NCBI GenBank assembly: GCA_015499985.1
Contig: JAAAUF010000096.1
Coordinates: forward strand, 1-64,000
From: Haplosporangium gracile
Taxonomy: Eukaryota; Mortierellomycota; Mortierellomycetes; Mortierellales; Mortierellaceae
DNA length: 64,000 bases
Reading direction: 5' to 3'
Below are positions 22,830-33,963 of the stretch, in pieces (position 1 is the first letter of the stretch; every line of letters begins with the position of its first letter). Below the pieces are notes generated by a model. The model saw only the letters and a list, made by a program, of their open reading frames with translations, was not told the origin of the DNA and ran no database searches. The position numbers and the translations under genes were made by a program.

Positions 22830-23958
22830 GCACCCTCATATTGTTATTGCCTCCCTTTCCTTGATCCGCCAATGTCCCTTTTTTTGCTTTTATCCATTTT
22901 ATTTGCCCTTTCCTTCCTTCCTTCTCTCCTTCTCTCTTCTCTCTTCGCTCTCCTTCCTTCTCTCTTCTTTTTTCTTTTCCCTTTTTCTCTTTCTTCACTC
23001 CTCGTCTCTCTCATTGCCTTCCTTCCTTCCTTCCTACCATTCCTCTTTACATCCATTGCCTTCTTCTCTTTCTTTCTTCTTCCCCTTCCTAGTCCTGCCC
23101 TTTGGTAGCCATCTATATCCTCCTTCTTTATCAGTTTCTTCTTCTCTGGTTCTTTCACCCTATTGCCTTCTCTCGTACGTGCATGCTTACTTTCCTTCCT
23201 TCCTTCCTTTGTTATCCTTCAGTCGACGTTCCTTATTCCTTTCCTGCAGAATAAAAACGAGACGTTAACGAGCTATTTACTTCTCACCCACCTACTCACA
23301 TCACCCCACGTCGGATTCTCTTTCCCTTTGCCGCCATATATTCTTTTCTCCTTGTTTATTTTATTTCTTCTCTCCATTACCTTCTCTCCTTCTCTTCATT
23401 ACTTTCTCTCCTTCTCTTCATCGTTCTATCGTTCGTTCCTTCTTTCCTCCGCTCTCCTTTGCTCTTTTTCTCGTCTTCACATCCACACTGCCTTTACGAA
23501 CTATTCCTCAGTTCTTTATCCGCTTTCACGTCCTCCTCTCTCCTTCTCTCCCTCTCTTGTCTCCTCTCCGCCTTCGCTTCTCTTCTCTCCCTCCCCTTCT
23601 CTTTCAGCCGTTTTCTTTTCTTTCTCTCTCGCATTCGCAATCCTCCCTCAGACGACATTTTTCTTGCCCGTGCATCCAGTGACAACTGGTTCCTTATACC
23701 ATTCATTGTCACTACCTGCAGTACATTTTCTTTTTCTGATCCACATCCTTTCCCCTTCACCCTCTTTTTTTTTTCATCGCACTTGCAGAGCGGGACTCAC
23801 TGAAGACAGACAAGCAGCCATCCCACAGCATTCGTCCAACAACACGACCAAAAGAGTGCAAAAAAAACGACAACAACAACAGATACTCGCGCCTACAAAG
23901 ACTTGAGATCGAGTGGTTGATATAGTTAAGAGCGCGAAGTCTTAGAAGAGGAAAAAAC
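22830..23958 (+). promoter_or_regulatory. Pyrimidine-rich promoter/leader of the Na+/H+ antiporter
   Basis: About 1 kb of plus-strand C/T-rich sequence (TTCCTTCC and TCTCCTTCTC repeats), ending with A-rich leader CAACAACAACAG and AAAAAACATG at the start codon. Frames such as 22783-23268 are low-complexity artefacts. Confidence 0.55.
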
Positions 23959-26900
23959 ATGCCGTCGCCAATTGTTTTCGACCTGGCGCCAGAGCATGTT
24001 ACATATGCGCTCCTAGGATGCTTCATCATCTTTTTTGGTCTTGTCAGTCTGTTTGTCAAGGAAAAGCTGTTTATCTCCGAGGCATGTAAGTTGACACTTT
24101 GGTATTTTGTTGTTTGTACGCATGCTTCTCTATTCCTCTTCCCTCCCTCTTCACAAAGCTAATTGCACTGAAAAGAAAAGGATGTGTGTGTGGGTTTGCA
24201 GGATTTTGCTGGTTTGCAAATGGATCAGGTCCAAAACCACTTGTTTTTGTCTTTTTTTGGGTGCATTACCTCGCTCTGCACTAGTCCTGTCCTTCCTCCT
24301 ACTCCACCACCCCATGCAGACATACACACATCTCCTATATCCACTTTGTCCTTCACTTTTTCGTCTTGCTCTCTCACACAGCGAACATAGGCCTCTTGGC
24401 CTACGTTTATTTTTCTCTCCTTCAATTTTGAAATTGTATTTCTTGAATATCTTTTTTCTCTCGGGGAGAGACCTCAAACACGCTAGTGTCTTCATTATAA
24501 AATCTGTCACACCAAGCACACACATACTCACAAATGACCATTTGTGGCTCCTCGCGCATACACATGGATGTACCCATTGGGTTTCCTTTCTACAGAAGTA
24601 ATTCTCCGCCCTTTCCTATTCCTTCCTGTCCCTTGAAACTCTCTTTTTACTCTTTCTCTTCCTACTTCATATAAATACATAAGGATTTTCTAAAGAGATG
24701 AGCTTAGGATGGTTTAGCATGCACATTACGATACGACTTTTTTCATACCCTTCATCTTTTTCGATATGGGTTTCTTTGAGGGTGTATGTGGAAGGAGAAA
24801 AAAGAAGGTTGACAACCTGAACAATCAATGGGTATATCTTAGTGGCGAGACTTTCGGGACTAATGGTTTTTAGGCGTAAAAAATCATTGATCTGTTGTTA
24901 CTGCACGCGAATGAGAAAAGGCGTGGCAACTCACGTAAAAGGCAAAACGGTCAAAAGGGTGTGGCGAGATTACAGCAGTAGCCCGTCGTTTCAACTGTAA
25001 TGTTACAATCGCTTCTCTATTGTGATCTGGTGACGATCTCAATAACCGGTCGATATAGGACATGTCGTCCTCTTTTTTTGTTGTTGCTATTTGTGGCGGC
25101 AGTAATGTTCTAAATCTTCCTGATACAGCCGCTCGGTGTACTACTTACTACTGCCTTCTATTGGACGAAAGCGCGCGTAAATTGAAAACTGAGGCATTTT
25201 CTTCTATCAGTGTTAGTTACTGTGTGCGGGGGGGTTGTTAGTCTTGGTGGGTGAATGAAACGAACAGAGAGACATATGTCATTGGTCTGACCGCAACACA
25301 TGTCTTTTTTTGTGCAATCTCCAACAAATTAGTCGTCTCTACTGCGTTTGGGATTATCATTGGACCATACGTGATCGGGATATTCGATCCGATGTCATGG
25401 ACGAAATTTGATACTGTGACGCTCGAGTTTACGAGGATAGTCATCGCCGTCCAGGTCATGGCAGCAGGAGTGTCATTACCCAGGTAAGCAACCAGCCCGG
25501 TAGTCTCCTTTCTGTATGGCAATCTGAAATGAGACGTTGAGTGGCTGACAATGTACTTTCTTTCAACTGTGCAATAATAGGTCGTACATGGTAAAAGAGA
25601 AGCGGTCACTGTTTATGATGATTGTGCCACTCATGATCCTGATGTGGCTAACGTCAGCCTTGTTGATCTGGGGCATGATTCCCAACCTGGATTTCGTAAG
25701 GATACAAGCCAGTTGATTACGCTTTAAGGAATTACCCTTTTTTTGAGAAAGAGGCGCAAGGAGGTGCTATATTTGGTAGATTCCCCGCTAACCAAAAAGG
25801 TTTTCATTCAATAACAACATTTAGGTCGAGTCGATGGTATTGGCAGCATGTGTGACACCCACCGATCCCGTCTTGTCCAACTCGGTCGTCAAGGGTCGCT
25901 TTGCAGAGAAACACGTACCACCCAGGATTCGCTACTTGCTCTCCGCAGAGTCCGGCATCAACGACGGCATGGGATTACCCTTCTTGTTCTTGGGACTCTA
26001 CTTGATGCGCGAACGGACGGTCGGCACGGCGGTTGCCAAATGGTTCTACATGATCTGGGCGTACCAAATTCTGATGAGTATTGTCCTTGGAGGGTTGATT
26101 GGCGCAGCGGCAAGAAAGCTGGTCAAGGGCGCAAAGAACAGGAATTTGATTGACAAGGAGTCGTTCTTGGTGTTCTCGATCGCGTTGGCTTTGGCTGTTA
26201 CGGGATGTGTTAGTATTTTAGCCTCGGACGACTTGCTCGCGTGTTTCATTGCTGGCAACGTTTTTGCCTGGGAGTAAGGCTTCTGAGTACATGTTCTGCA
26301 ATTACTGGAGGGATGCGTAGATGTGCAACCAGTAGATACTCATAGCTAACGCATGTTCACCTTTCGTAAAAAATAGCGATTGGTTCTCGAACGAGATTGC
26401 AGAGGCGCACATTCAGGAGACGATCGATATGCTTCTCAACTTGGCGTGCTTTGTCTACATTGGAGCCTCGATCCCATTCGCCAATTTCCACGACATGGCA
26501 TTGGAACTCTCTGTCTGGCGTCTCATCGTACTAGCAATCCTGATTCTCATGCTGCGTCGCCTTCCCTTTGTGATGGCGCTCAAAAGATTCATTCCGGCGT
26601 TGGCCAGTTATCGTGAGGCGGCTTTCGCGGGGTGGTTCGGACCCATGGGTGTCGGAGCTGTCTATTTCTCCAAAGTGGCCGCATCAATGACCAACCCCGA
26701 CAATCTGGGCGACAATCCACATAATGTTGACCGACTCCTTCGTGTGCGGTCGGTGATTTATCCTGTAGTCATGTTTTTGGTCCTCTCGAGTGTTTTGATC
26801 CATGGTGTCACGGTACCATTGCTTCATCTGCAGTATAAGTATACGAGGACCTGGTCCAGGAAACGTGATGAGTCGAGCCATGTCGTGACACGGCTACCGC

Positions 26901-28039
26901 ATATCAATATTGGTGACGAGATTGTGTTACGTCCGCCGACTATCAGTGGATCGAGCGTTGGCGGATTGATGGAGGGCGATGCTGAGCAACGGACGATTGG
27001 GTACGATAACCAGCGGTCGATCGGATATGACAACCAACGGTCTATTAATCAGAGATCACTGCTAGGACACAATGGATTTGGGCTTGCAGGATCGGATCTG
27101 AGTAGGACGAGTACCAATAACACGAGGACTCTGGATGATGTGGTCCAGGAGATGAGGGAAGCTGCTAAGGGTAAAGGAGTCAGGAGTCTTAATATCGCGG
27201 CGTTGAGTGGTTTTACCCCTGCTCTCGATGGAAACGGTGGAGGGAGAATGCATCCGTTGACGATGGTCAGCAGTAACGAGTCACCTTACCCCGAGATCCA
27301 GATCGATGATCACAATAGCAACAGCAGCAGTGGCGGCGGCGCACACTCACAGGCGTTTGACATTGGCGCTCCGAACGACGAGGCACAGATCTTCCAGTCG
27401 TTGAGAGAGAGTCATCCGGCGAGCCAGGGACCTCGTATCCAGCAGAAGCAGTCGTCGACAGATACCCGATCTACGTCTAGTTCTGGGTCTTCGGGCGATT
27501 CCGCAAGGACGATCTCTGCATCCCCTCTTGATCCGCCACTATTGTTGTCTCACCATCCTCATCAGCAAATATCATATAGTGGTGAGACCGGTCCAATTAC
27601 AGCAGAATATCTTTATGACGATCCACGCCACCAACACCTTCAACAACCACAACCACAACAACCACAATACCACAGCCACAGCCACAGTAACAGCAACGAG
27701 TACCGAGAAGTGGAGCGGGAGGAGGACAATGGAGTCATTCGGGTTGTGACCCACGAAGCCGGGAAACCAGATCAGGTACAGATCCAGCTGGACCAGAGAC
27801 ATGGAGCTCATCCTCATCCTCGCCAGGTAGATCAACAACTATTACAACAACAACAGCAACAGCAAAGGCAATCCCCCGTCCATTCATATGATGGCGTTGG
27901 TCCGTTGGATGTCAGATCTGCATCGATACCACTCACTCCACAACCACAACAACAAGCACAGCAACAACAGTTGCCGCCTCCATCATCACGAAGGCGGCAA
28001 CATGGCTTCCATATCGACATCGATTCTTTGTCGCCTTAA
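23959..28039 (+). CDS. Na+(K+)/H+ antiporter, NHA1/SOD2 family
   Basis: Five exons, 23959-24085, 25333-25483, 25581-25695, 25825-26273 and 26377-28039, give 834 residues. The membrane domain (about 12 helices, residues 1-430) shows family motifs: KEKLFISEA near the N-terminus, STAFGIIIGPYVIG, TPTDPVLSNSVVKGRFAEKH (the conserved ion-site Asp pair region), LSAESGINDGMGLPFLFLGL, and DDWFSNEIAEAHIQETIDML. The remaining ~400 residues form a hydrophilic tail with His/Gln-rich repeats, as in yeast Nha1, where the tail tunes activity. Role: exports Na+ and K+ across the plasma membrane in exchange for H+, for salt tolerance and pH control. Odd point: intron 1 is 1247 nt, about ten times the others, yet its ends join in phase with no further exon needed. 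Confidence 0.93.
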
Positions 28040-29645
28040 GATTTTTTTATCCTTTTTTCACCCCACATCACCGACAAAAAAAAAAAGTGTCCAAGACACG
28101 CCCTAATAATCTCCTTCTGGTGCTTCAACTGACCCGTTGATGCGCATGTACTGTATGATATGTTTTCTCCTTTTTCTTCTTCTTTAGTTAACAAATAAAA
28201 AAACATAGTTTTAATAATACTTTGCGATCGAAGGAATGAGAGTTGTTGCCGGTCAGAAACAAGAAGGAAAAAAAAAATGTGGGGAAGTGAAGTGAAGTGG
28301 GATGCATTGTAACCCTTGGATCTAGGGAGATAAAAAAAAAAGTGTTGGGTGATCCTTTAAGCTTCTCTGTATCCGTTTGTTCAAGGAAAAAGTGTCAGTT
28401 TACTTTCTAAATTTCTTCTGAGGCGCAAATTGGTTTGAATGAAGTATGGTGAAGAAAGTAGGGTGACAGGGACGTGGAAAATAACAAAAGCGAGATGAAC
28501 AGATCGAAGTGCCATGTTTTGTTTATTTGCACTAAGTTTTTTTTTTTTTGTGGTATGAAAAGGAAATAAAGGAGATGAGATGATGTGATGTGAGTATAGT
28601 GACACAAGAGCAGTGAGAAAAAAAGAACAGGGAATGCATGCCTACGTGCCTTTGCTTTTCTTCTTTGTCATGTGGGTCGTGAACAAGGGAAAAGGTGGTA
28701 CTTGACTAAAGTAGAAACAATTGAATCTTGTCAAAGTTACAGATTCAATCCCACATGGGCATCAAAAGAACAAGAAAAAAAAAAGCAACCCAGCAAGGAA
28801 CAATGAGAGAGGACAGGGTCTGTTTGGTTTTCTGTGAAATGAGAAAATGTGTGGGCGCCAGTGAGAGTGCTTGGAGAGTGAGTGACGAGGTGCGAGGTTT
28901 GAGGAGAAAAAAATAAAATAAGAAGAGCAACAGGCAAAAATGACCAACAAACTCTATGTTGCATGTCCTGAGTACAGTGTGGAGAGAGGATGGGAGGAGG
29001 AGGGACGGATTTCTTTCTAGTTGTCGGTCTGGCCGGGGACAGGCCTAAAGTATAACTTTCACGTGCTATGAATCGATCGTATTCAATACTCAATTATATA
29101 TGTACGGTGCTTGCAAGCAACACTCATATTGTCAAGTGTGTCCTTTACTCTTCAAAGAGGTAGCCAATGAAAGGCAGCCCTCTCGGCCCCTCTCACTCAC
29201 TTCATACTCTTCGGCTGATTATTTCTTCGGCCCCTCTCGTCCCTCACCTTGGCTTCGCTTTTGGCTGTCAATTGGACACACTTTTCAGTTGTGTGTGTCC
29301 ATGGGCAAGAAAGCGGTTATTTTCCTCCCGTCCGACGCCCCTTCCACGCTGTGTGTCCATCCTACCTTTGCGAGCCAGGCAGCCAAGACAAATTATTCCA
29401 TGCTCTTCGTCTTCCTTTTACTCCGGGGTAGTTGTTCGATCACATTTCCTTAGTACGGCAGAGTACTACTCCCTTCTTCCTATTCGGTCACTTCGTTAAC
29501 TCACTCCCCGTTGGTCGCACCCCTCCTTGGTCTTCTTCCCCCGCAATACATAAAAAGACACATACACGCCCTTCCCCCCTTTTTTCTTTTCTTTCTCTCA
29601 TTCATCAAACCACCCCTCCCCTCTCTCATACACATACACAACACA
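28040..29645. other. Intergenic; 3' flank of the antiporter and leader of the thiolase
   Basis: AT-rich and purine-rich sequence to about 29000, then C/T-rich plus-strand sequence from 29140. It ends in CTCTCATACACATACACAACACAATG at the thiolase start, the same leader style as other highly biased genes here. No gene recognised. Confidence 0.5.
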
Positions 29646-29829
29646 ATGTCCTCCCGTCTCGCTCAAATCTCTTCCCACTTGACTGTCCAGCCCACCGCTG
29701 CCCAGACCTCGTCCATCCCCACAAAGATCGGCGTCAAGTCCCCCGAGGACGTTGTCATTGTCGATGCCGTCCGCACCCCCATGACCCGCGGCAAGAAGGG
29801 TGGCTTCAAGGACACCGTCCCGTAAGTTG

Positions 29830-29867
<38 letters not shown>

Positions 29868-31381
29868 CACTCTTACACTTTCGCTTTTATTATTACGACC
29901 TGCGGAGCCGATCAATGGCTTGTTTTTGGATCACGACTATCATTGAAAAGAGTCAATGAGCTGCTGATAGTCGTGTGAGCCATTGAACCAGATCGATACG
30001 CAGCAAACATGGAGTCATGGGACACACTGGAGTACCTTGCGCTGGAGTCACTCTTTTTCGATCTGGAAGGACGCAGGGTTCTCCGTTTCCCACACATCTG
30101 TTCCAACTTTCTCATACATACAAAAGGCACACCCACTCACTATTACTCGTTGACTTCCTAAAAACAAAATAGTGAGGATCTTTTGGCTGCCGTCCTCATC
30201 GCCATCAAGGAGCGCAACAAGATCGATCCCGCCATCATTGACGATATCTGCGTTGGTAACGTTCTCCAGGCTGCTGGTGGTGCCACCGTCTCCCGCATGG
30301 CTGCTCTCTACGCCGGATACCCCGAGAAGACCTCCATCTACACCACCAACCGTCAGTGCTCGTCTGGATTGCAGGCCGTTGTCAGCATTGCCACCCACAT
30401 TCAGGCTGGTTTGATCGACATCGGTATTGGTGCCGGTGTTGAGTCCATGACCATGGGATACGGTCCCTCTGCCATGGCCCCCCAGACCTCCGAGAAGATC
30501 CCTGAGGCTTCTGAGGCTGCTGCCGACTGCCAGCTCCCCATGGGGTAAGCCCTTTGGAAGGCTCTATGTCTTTTACGATCCGCTGTATGACCAATTGAAC
30601 CACTGGACACCGTTGACTTATACTTTATGTTTCTTTTTTTCGTTTTTTTTCTTTTACTCTCTAAAGTATCACTTCCGAGAACGTCGCTTCCGACTTCAAC
30701 GTTACCCGTGAGAAGCAGGATAAGTTCGCTGCTCTTTCCTTCGAGAAGGCCGCCCGCGCTCAGGCTGAAGGCAAGTTCGACCACGAGATCATCCCCGTTA
30801 AGACCATCATCAAGGATGCCGAGGGTAACGAGAAGGAGGTCGTCATCTCCAAGGATGACGGTATCCGTGCCGGTACCACCGTTGAGAGCTTGTCCAAGCT
30901 CCGCCCTGCCTTCGATGGTGCCACCACCGCCGGTAACGCCTCCCAGGTTTCCGATGGTGCCGCCGCTGTTCTCTTGATGAAGCGCAAGACTGCCGAGAAG
31001 CTCGGCCTTCCCATTGTTGGCAAGTACGTCGCCTCCGCAGTTGTTGGTTGCCCTCCCCGCATTATGGGCGTTGGTCCCGCCGTCGCCATCCCCGCCGTCC
31101 TCAAGAAGATCGGCAAGGAGGTCAAGGATATCGATATTTTCGAGTTGAACGAGGCTTTCGCTTCCCAGGCTGTCTACTCTATTGAGACCTGCGGTCTTCC
31201 TTTGGAGAAGGTCAACCCCAACGGTGGTGCCATTGCCATGGGTCACCCCTTGGGATGCACCGGTGCTCGTCAGATCGCCACCTTGATGCCCGAGTTGAAG
31301 CGCCAGGGCAAGAAGCTCGGTTTGACCACCATGTGCATTGGTACCGGTATGGGTATGGCTGCCGTCTTCGAGCGCGAATAA
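29646..31381 (+). CDS. POT1: Peroxisomal 3-ketoacyl-CoA thiolase
   Basis: Three exons, 29646-29821, 30173-30544 and 30667-31381, give 420 residues, the usual length. It catalyses the last step of fatty-acid beta-oxidation, cleaving 3-ketoacyl-CoA with CoA to acetyl-CoA and a shortened acyl-CoA. The N-terminus RLAQISSHL (residues 4-12) fits the PTS2 peroxisome signal R-L-x5-H-L exactly. The acyl-accepting cysteine is in NRQCSSGLQ (C121); the catalytic His is in GGAIAMGHPLGCTG (H376) and the second Cys in MCIGTGMG (C406). NEAFASQAV is the conserved loop. Codons are strongly biased to GTC/GCC/ATC/AAG, suggesting high expression. Mitochondrial acetyl-CoA acetyltransferase is less likely because of the PTS2 and sequence. 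Confidence 0.96.
29835..29861. repeat. (CT)n microsatellite in thiolase intron 1
   Basis: A run of about 13 CT units, 14 nt past the donor site of intron 1. Confidence 0.9.
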
Positions 31382-31424
31382 GCTTTTCGAACAACAAAGA
31401 ATATCATCTGTAAATAATAGTTCA

Positions 31425-31430
31425 AATAAA
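31425..31430 (+). terminator. Polyadenylation signal AATAAA for the thiolase
   Basis: AATAAA 44 nt beyond the stop codon, followed by T/A-rich sequence. Confidence 0.5.
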
Positions 31431-32149
31431 TTAGGTGTCAACAACATTGTACCAACACAAAACATCATACATACACAGGATATATGATTGACGAAGGATA
31501 ATGCGGAGACATGCAAACATGAACACTGGTCAGGGTGCAAAAGCGAACGAGGAAGGAACATGCTTTTTGACCCTGACGTCTAAACATAGAGGACAAGCAA
31601 TGCTTGTGAAAGGACAAGGATAGGATTTGATTAAAAGTTCAAGGAATAAACGAGGTTGAAACATGGCTATACGCTCTTTTGAAGCATCTTCTCCCTTGAA
31701 CGACTTGATGATGCTCATCTGTTGACGATACTGGTGGGCGAAAAGTAGTAACAAGGGAAAGTACGGGTCTACATGACAGCAAGAGTGTGAGAAAGAAGGA
31801 GAGTAAACATTCATCTGTCTCTACTTCATTAATACTCAAAATTCTTGTTGGTCTCAGTCACTGATCAATCATCGATCATCTTGTCGTGCCCACGCGTCTT
31901 CCGTGCTCGTTAAACGTTGTTTTCCCATCCTCTGCTATTCACTCATGCTCTATTTCTTCTATTCCTTGCCTTTGGCCTTTTTTGCTCTTTCTTGTGAATA
32001 GCAGGTTTTTGTTTTGTTATCCTGTTCACTCGTACTCTAAAAACCGTGGCTTTTCGCCCTCATCATAATTCCCTTTTCTTTCTTTCGTGAAGGAATTGAT
32101 GGAATATTTCTGCATCTCTAATTATTGATTACTTGCACAACATATAATT
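31431..32149. other. Intergenic, no gene seen
   Basis: Mixed AT-rich sequence; short open frames without motifs. Confidence 0.5.
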
Positions 32150-33170
32150 GCACAATGTCTTATTGAACGTGCGCTTCAGAGCTATTTATCTCGTTTCAAC
32201 TTTCGCCCGCGAGTATACCAATGACGGTGGACATGCAGTACCTTGTCTAAAGGTCCAAGACGACTCGACTCTCTCGTCTGCGCCGCTTACGGGATGCGGA
32301 GTCAACTGGATCACCCGCCGAGTACAGTTGACGCTTGCGAACTAAGGTCTTTGAGAGCAAGTGAGCGGACAGGATAGGTTCTCAAGGACATTGCGCGACA
32401 GCTTGGCCCCAATGGCATGTATTATCTCGAGAACCAACCGGACAGTTGCCCAGCTCGGCGACAATAATGAGCGGAGTAGGAGGTTTGAGGCAACGAGAGG
32501 TATTTTTTTCTTCCTTTCTACAGTTGTGTTCATCCGGCACCAATGCCGCAGGTATCGTTGTCTCTCTAATTGCTTCAGAGGATACTGTCATCAAGACCGT
32601 AAGAGACTACGTCTTGTGAAGTCTGGATGGCACAGCGTGTGCCCGGGATGGCCGAGGCGAGGAATGGAGTGTTTCTTTCTTGGTCATCAGTATTCAAGCG
32701 TAAAGAGGCAAGGACAACTCTGAATGTAACTATGCAGCCTTTTTTATTTACTTGTCGCCATTTTTTACTCACTTGTTTCTTCATTCTTTGATATCTTTAG
32801 TGTTTGAAGAGGAATGGCATCTTAGCAACAAAAATCAGTCCTCCAAGAAGCCATCGTCAGCTATTTGATCTCGGGCCTCAGTTCAGCAAGAATGCCGTGT
32901 ACTCTTGCACGAATGGCTTACGCTGACGGTCTGGGATATCAACATGGACATCCGACCCATCCGAGCAGTCAGTATTCACAACCATTCCCGTAAAAGGCTG
33001 AGGCTTTTGCTATGCCTACTCGTGGGTGGTCGCCATTTATCTGCGGTATCGATTTGCTGACTTGGCCTTGAAAACTCGGAAAACCTGAGCGAGTGCGGCG
33101 GCGGCGGCAGCGTACTTCACGAAAACCACGAGTCGGAGTTGGACAATTTGCTATTGTGTAGCATTCATTT
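32150..33170 (+). other. Coding-like island, unresolved
   Basis: Composition and codon choice resemble real exons, unlike the flanks. At least four plus-strand pieces look translated: FRAIYLVSTFAREYTNDGG (near 32176), KDIARQLGPNGMYYLEN (32384-), ASEDTVIKT (to 32598), and VLLHEWLTLTVWDINMDI (near 32899-32952), but they lie in different frames and are cut by stops. Either an intron-rich gene I could not assemble or a decayed one. The most joinable part is given as a separate entry. Confidence 0.35.
32467..32926 (+). CDS. Candidate two-exon small gene, or 3' end of a larger one, unrecognised
   Basis: Exon 32467-32598 ends at a strong donor (ACC|GTAAGAG), and 32801-32926 follows an acceptor (ATATCTTTAG). 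The join is in phase and gives 85 residues with SSGTNAAGIVVSLIASEDTV and, after the intron, CLKRNGILATKISPPRSHRQ, ending TAC-TCT-TGC-type codons and TGA. The frame is open upstream of the ATG as far as about 32364, so the true start may lie further 5'. No domain is recognised. It lies inside a coding-like island that also shows other open pieces. Confidence 0.28.
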
Positions 33171-33963
33171 TTTTTTTAGGTTTGATTGGAGGAGTAATAG
33201 AGAGAGAGAGTAACATAGAAGGGCAAAGAAGCAGCAAATAAAGGAGGTATTAAACAATAGAGCTTATTAAATTGAGCCTCGGATGAGAAACACGGGTTGT
33301 GATGATGATGTATTGTTTTGTTTTGTTTTGCTGATGGAGAACTAATGGTCATGAAACGTTCTGACGCATTTTGTATTTTTTCACCCAAACCATCAGACTT
33401 GGAAGGCGATAATACAACAACTAAACAAGCATTTTTTTTTTCTTTTTTTTCTTTTTAGTGATCGATACGCGAGAAAAAAAAAATGAAGACAACATCGCGT
33501 CGCGTCGCGTTGCATCGCTCAGTTGCACGCGCTGCAAAACAGGTTGAGCGTAAAAAAGGGACGATATACTTGAAGGAGTAAATGAGGCAGTGGCGTTGTA
33601 CTTGCAAGGTTGAAGCAGCTGTGTTTTTTTTTTACCTTCTTTCATATTTTTTCAGTGTTAGACCCTCCATAGCATTGGCAACTTACGTTGTATGCACGCT
33701 TGAGACTCATTCATGTTTGTCTTTGTCCGCACAGGCGCGACATATTCACAAACAAGGAGCGGGTAACAAAGGGACAGATTGATCGATCGTTACCCTCAAC
33801 GATGAATGCCTTTTTTCTCCCCTTCGAGGCGCCTCTTTCTATGAAATGAGAAGCTCAAACGATCGGTTGAGGATACATTTTTTTGTTGCTCAATCAGCGG
33901 CCTAGCGCCTATTTCTTTATCATGAAATATCGTTAAAGAAAGATAGAGAGAGAAAAAACAAGA
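33171..33963. other. Intergenic, no gene seen
   Basis: AT-rich 3' flank of the convergent coiled-coil gene. A small GC-rich direct repeat, CGCGTCGCGTCGCGT, lies near 33495-33509. Confidence 0.5.

Noticed and set aside
22783..23906. Long plus-strand frames (161 and 247 codons) before the antiporter
   Set aside because: Repeats of TTCC/CTTC translated as Ser/Leu/Phe; they end where the real leader begins.
30401..31561. A 386-codon antisense frame across the thiolase
   Set aside because: A by-product of the strong third-position C bias in the sense gene; no domain in the antisense product.
32500..32523. Apparent 24-nt intron GTATTT...CTACAG
   Set aside because: Too short for a fungal intron and a multiple of three without stops, so the frame simply runs through it.
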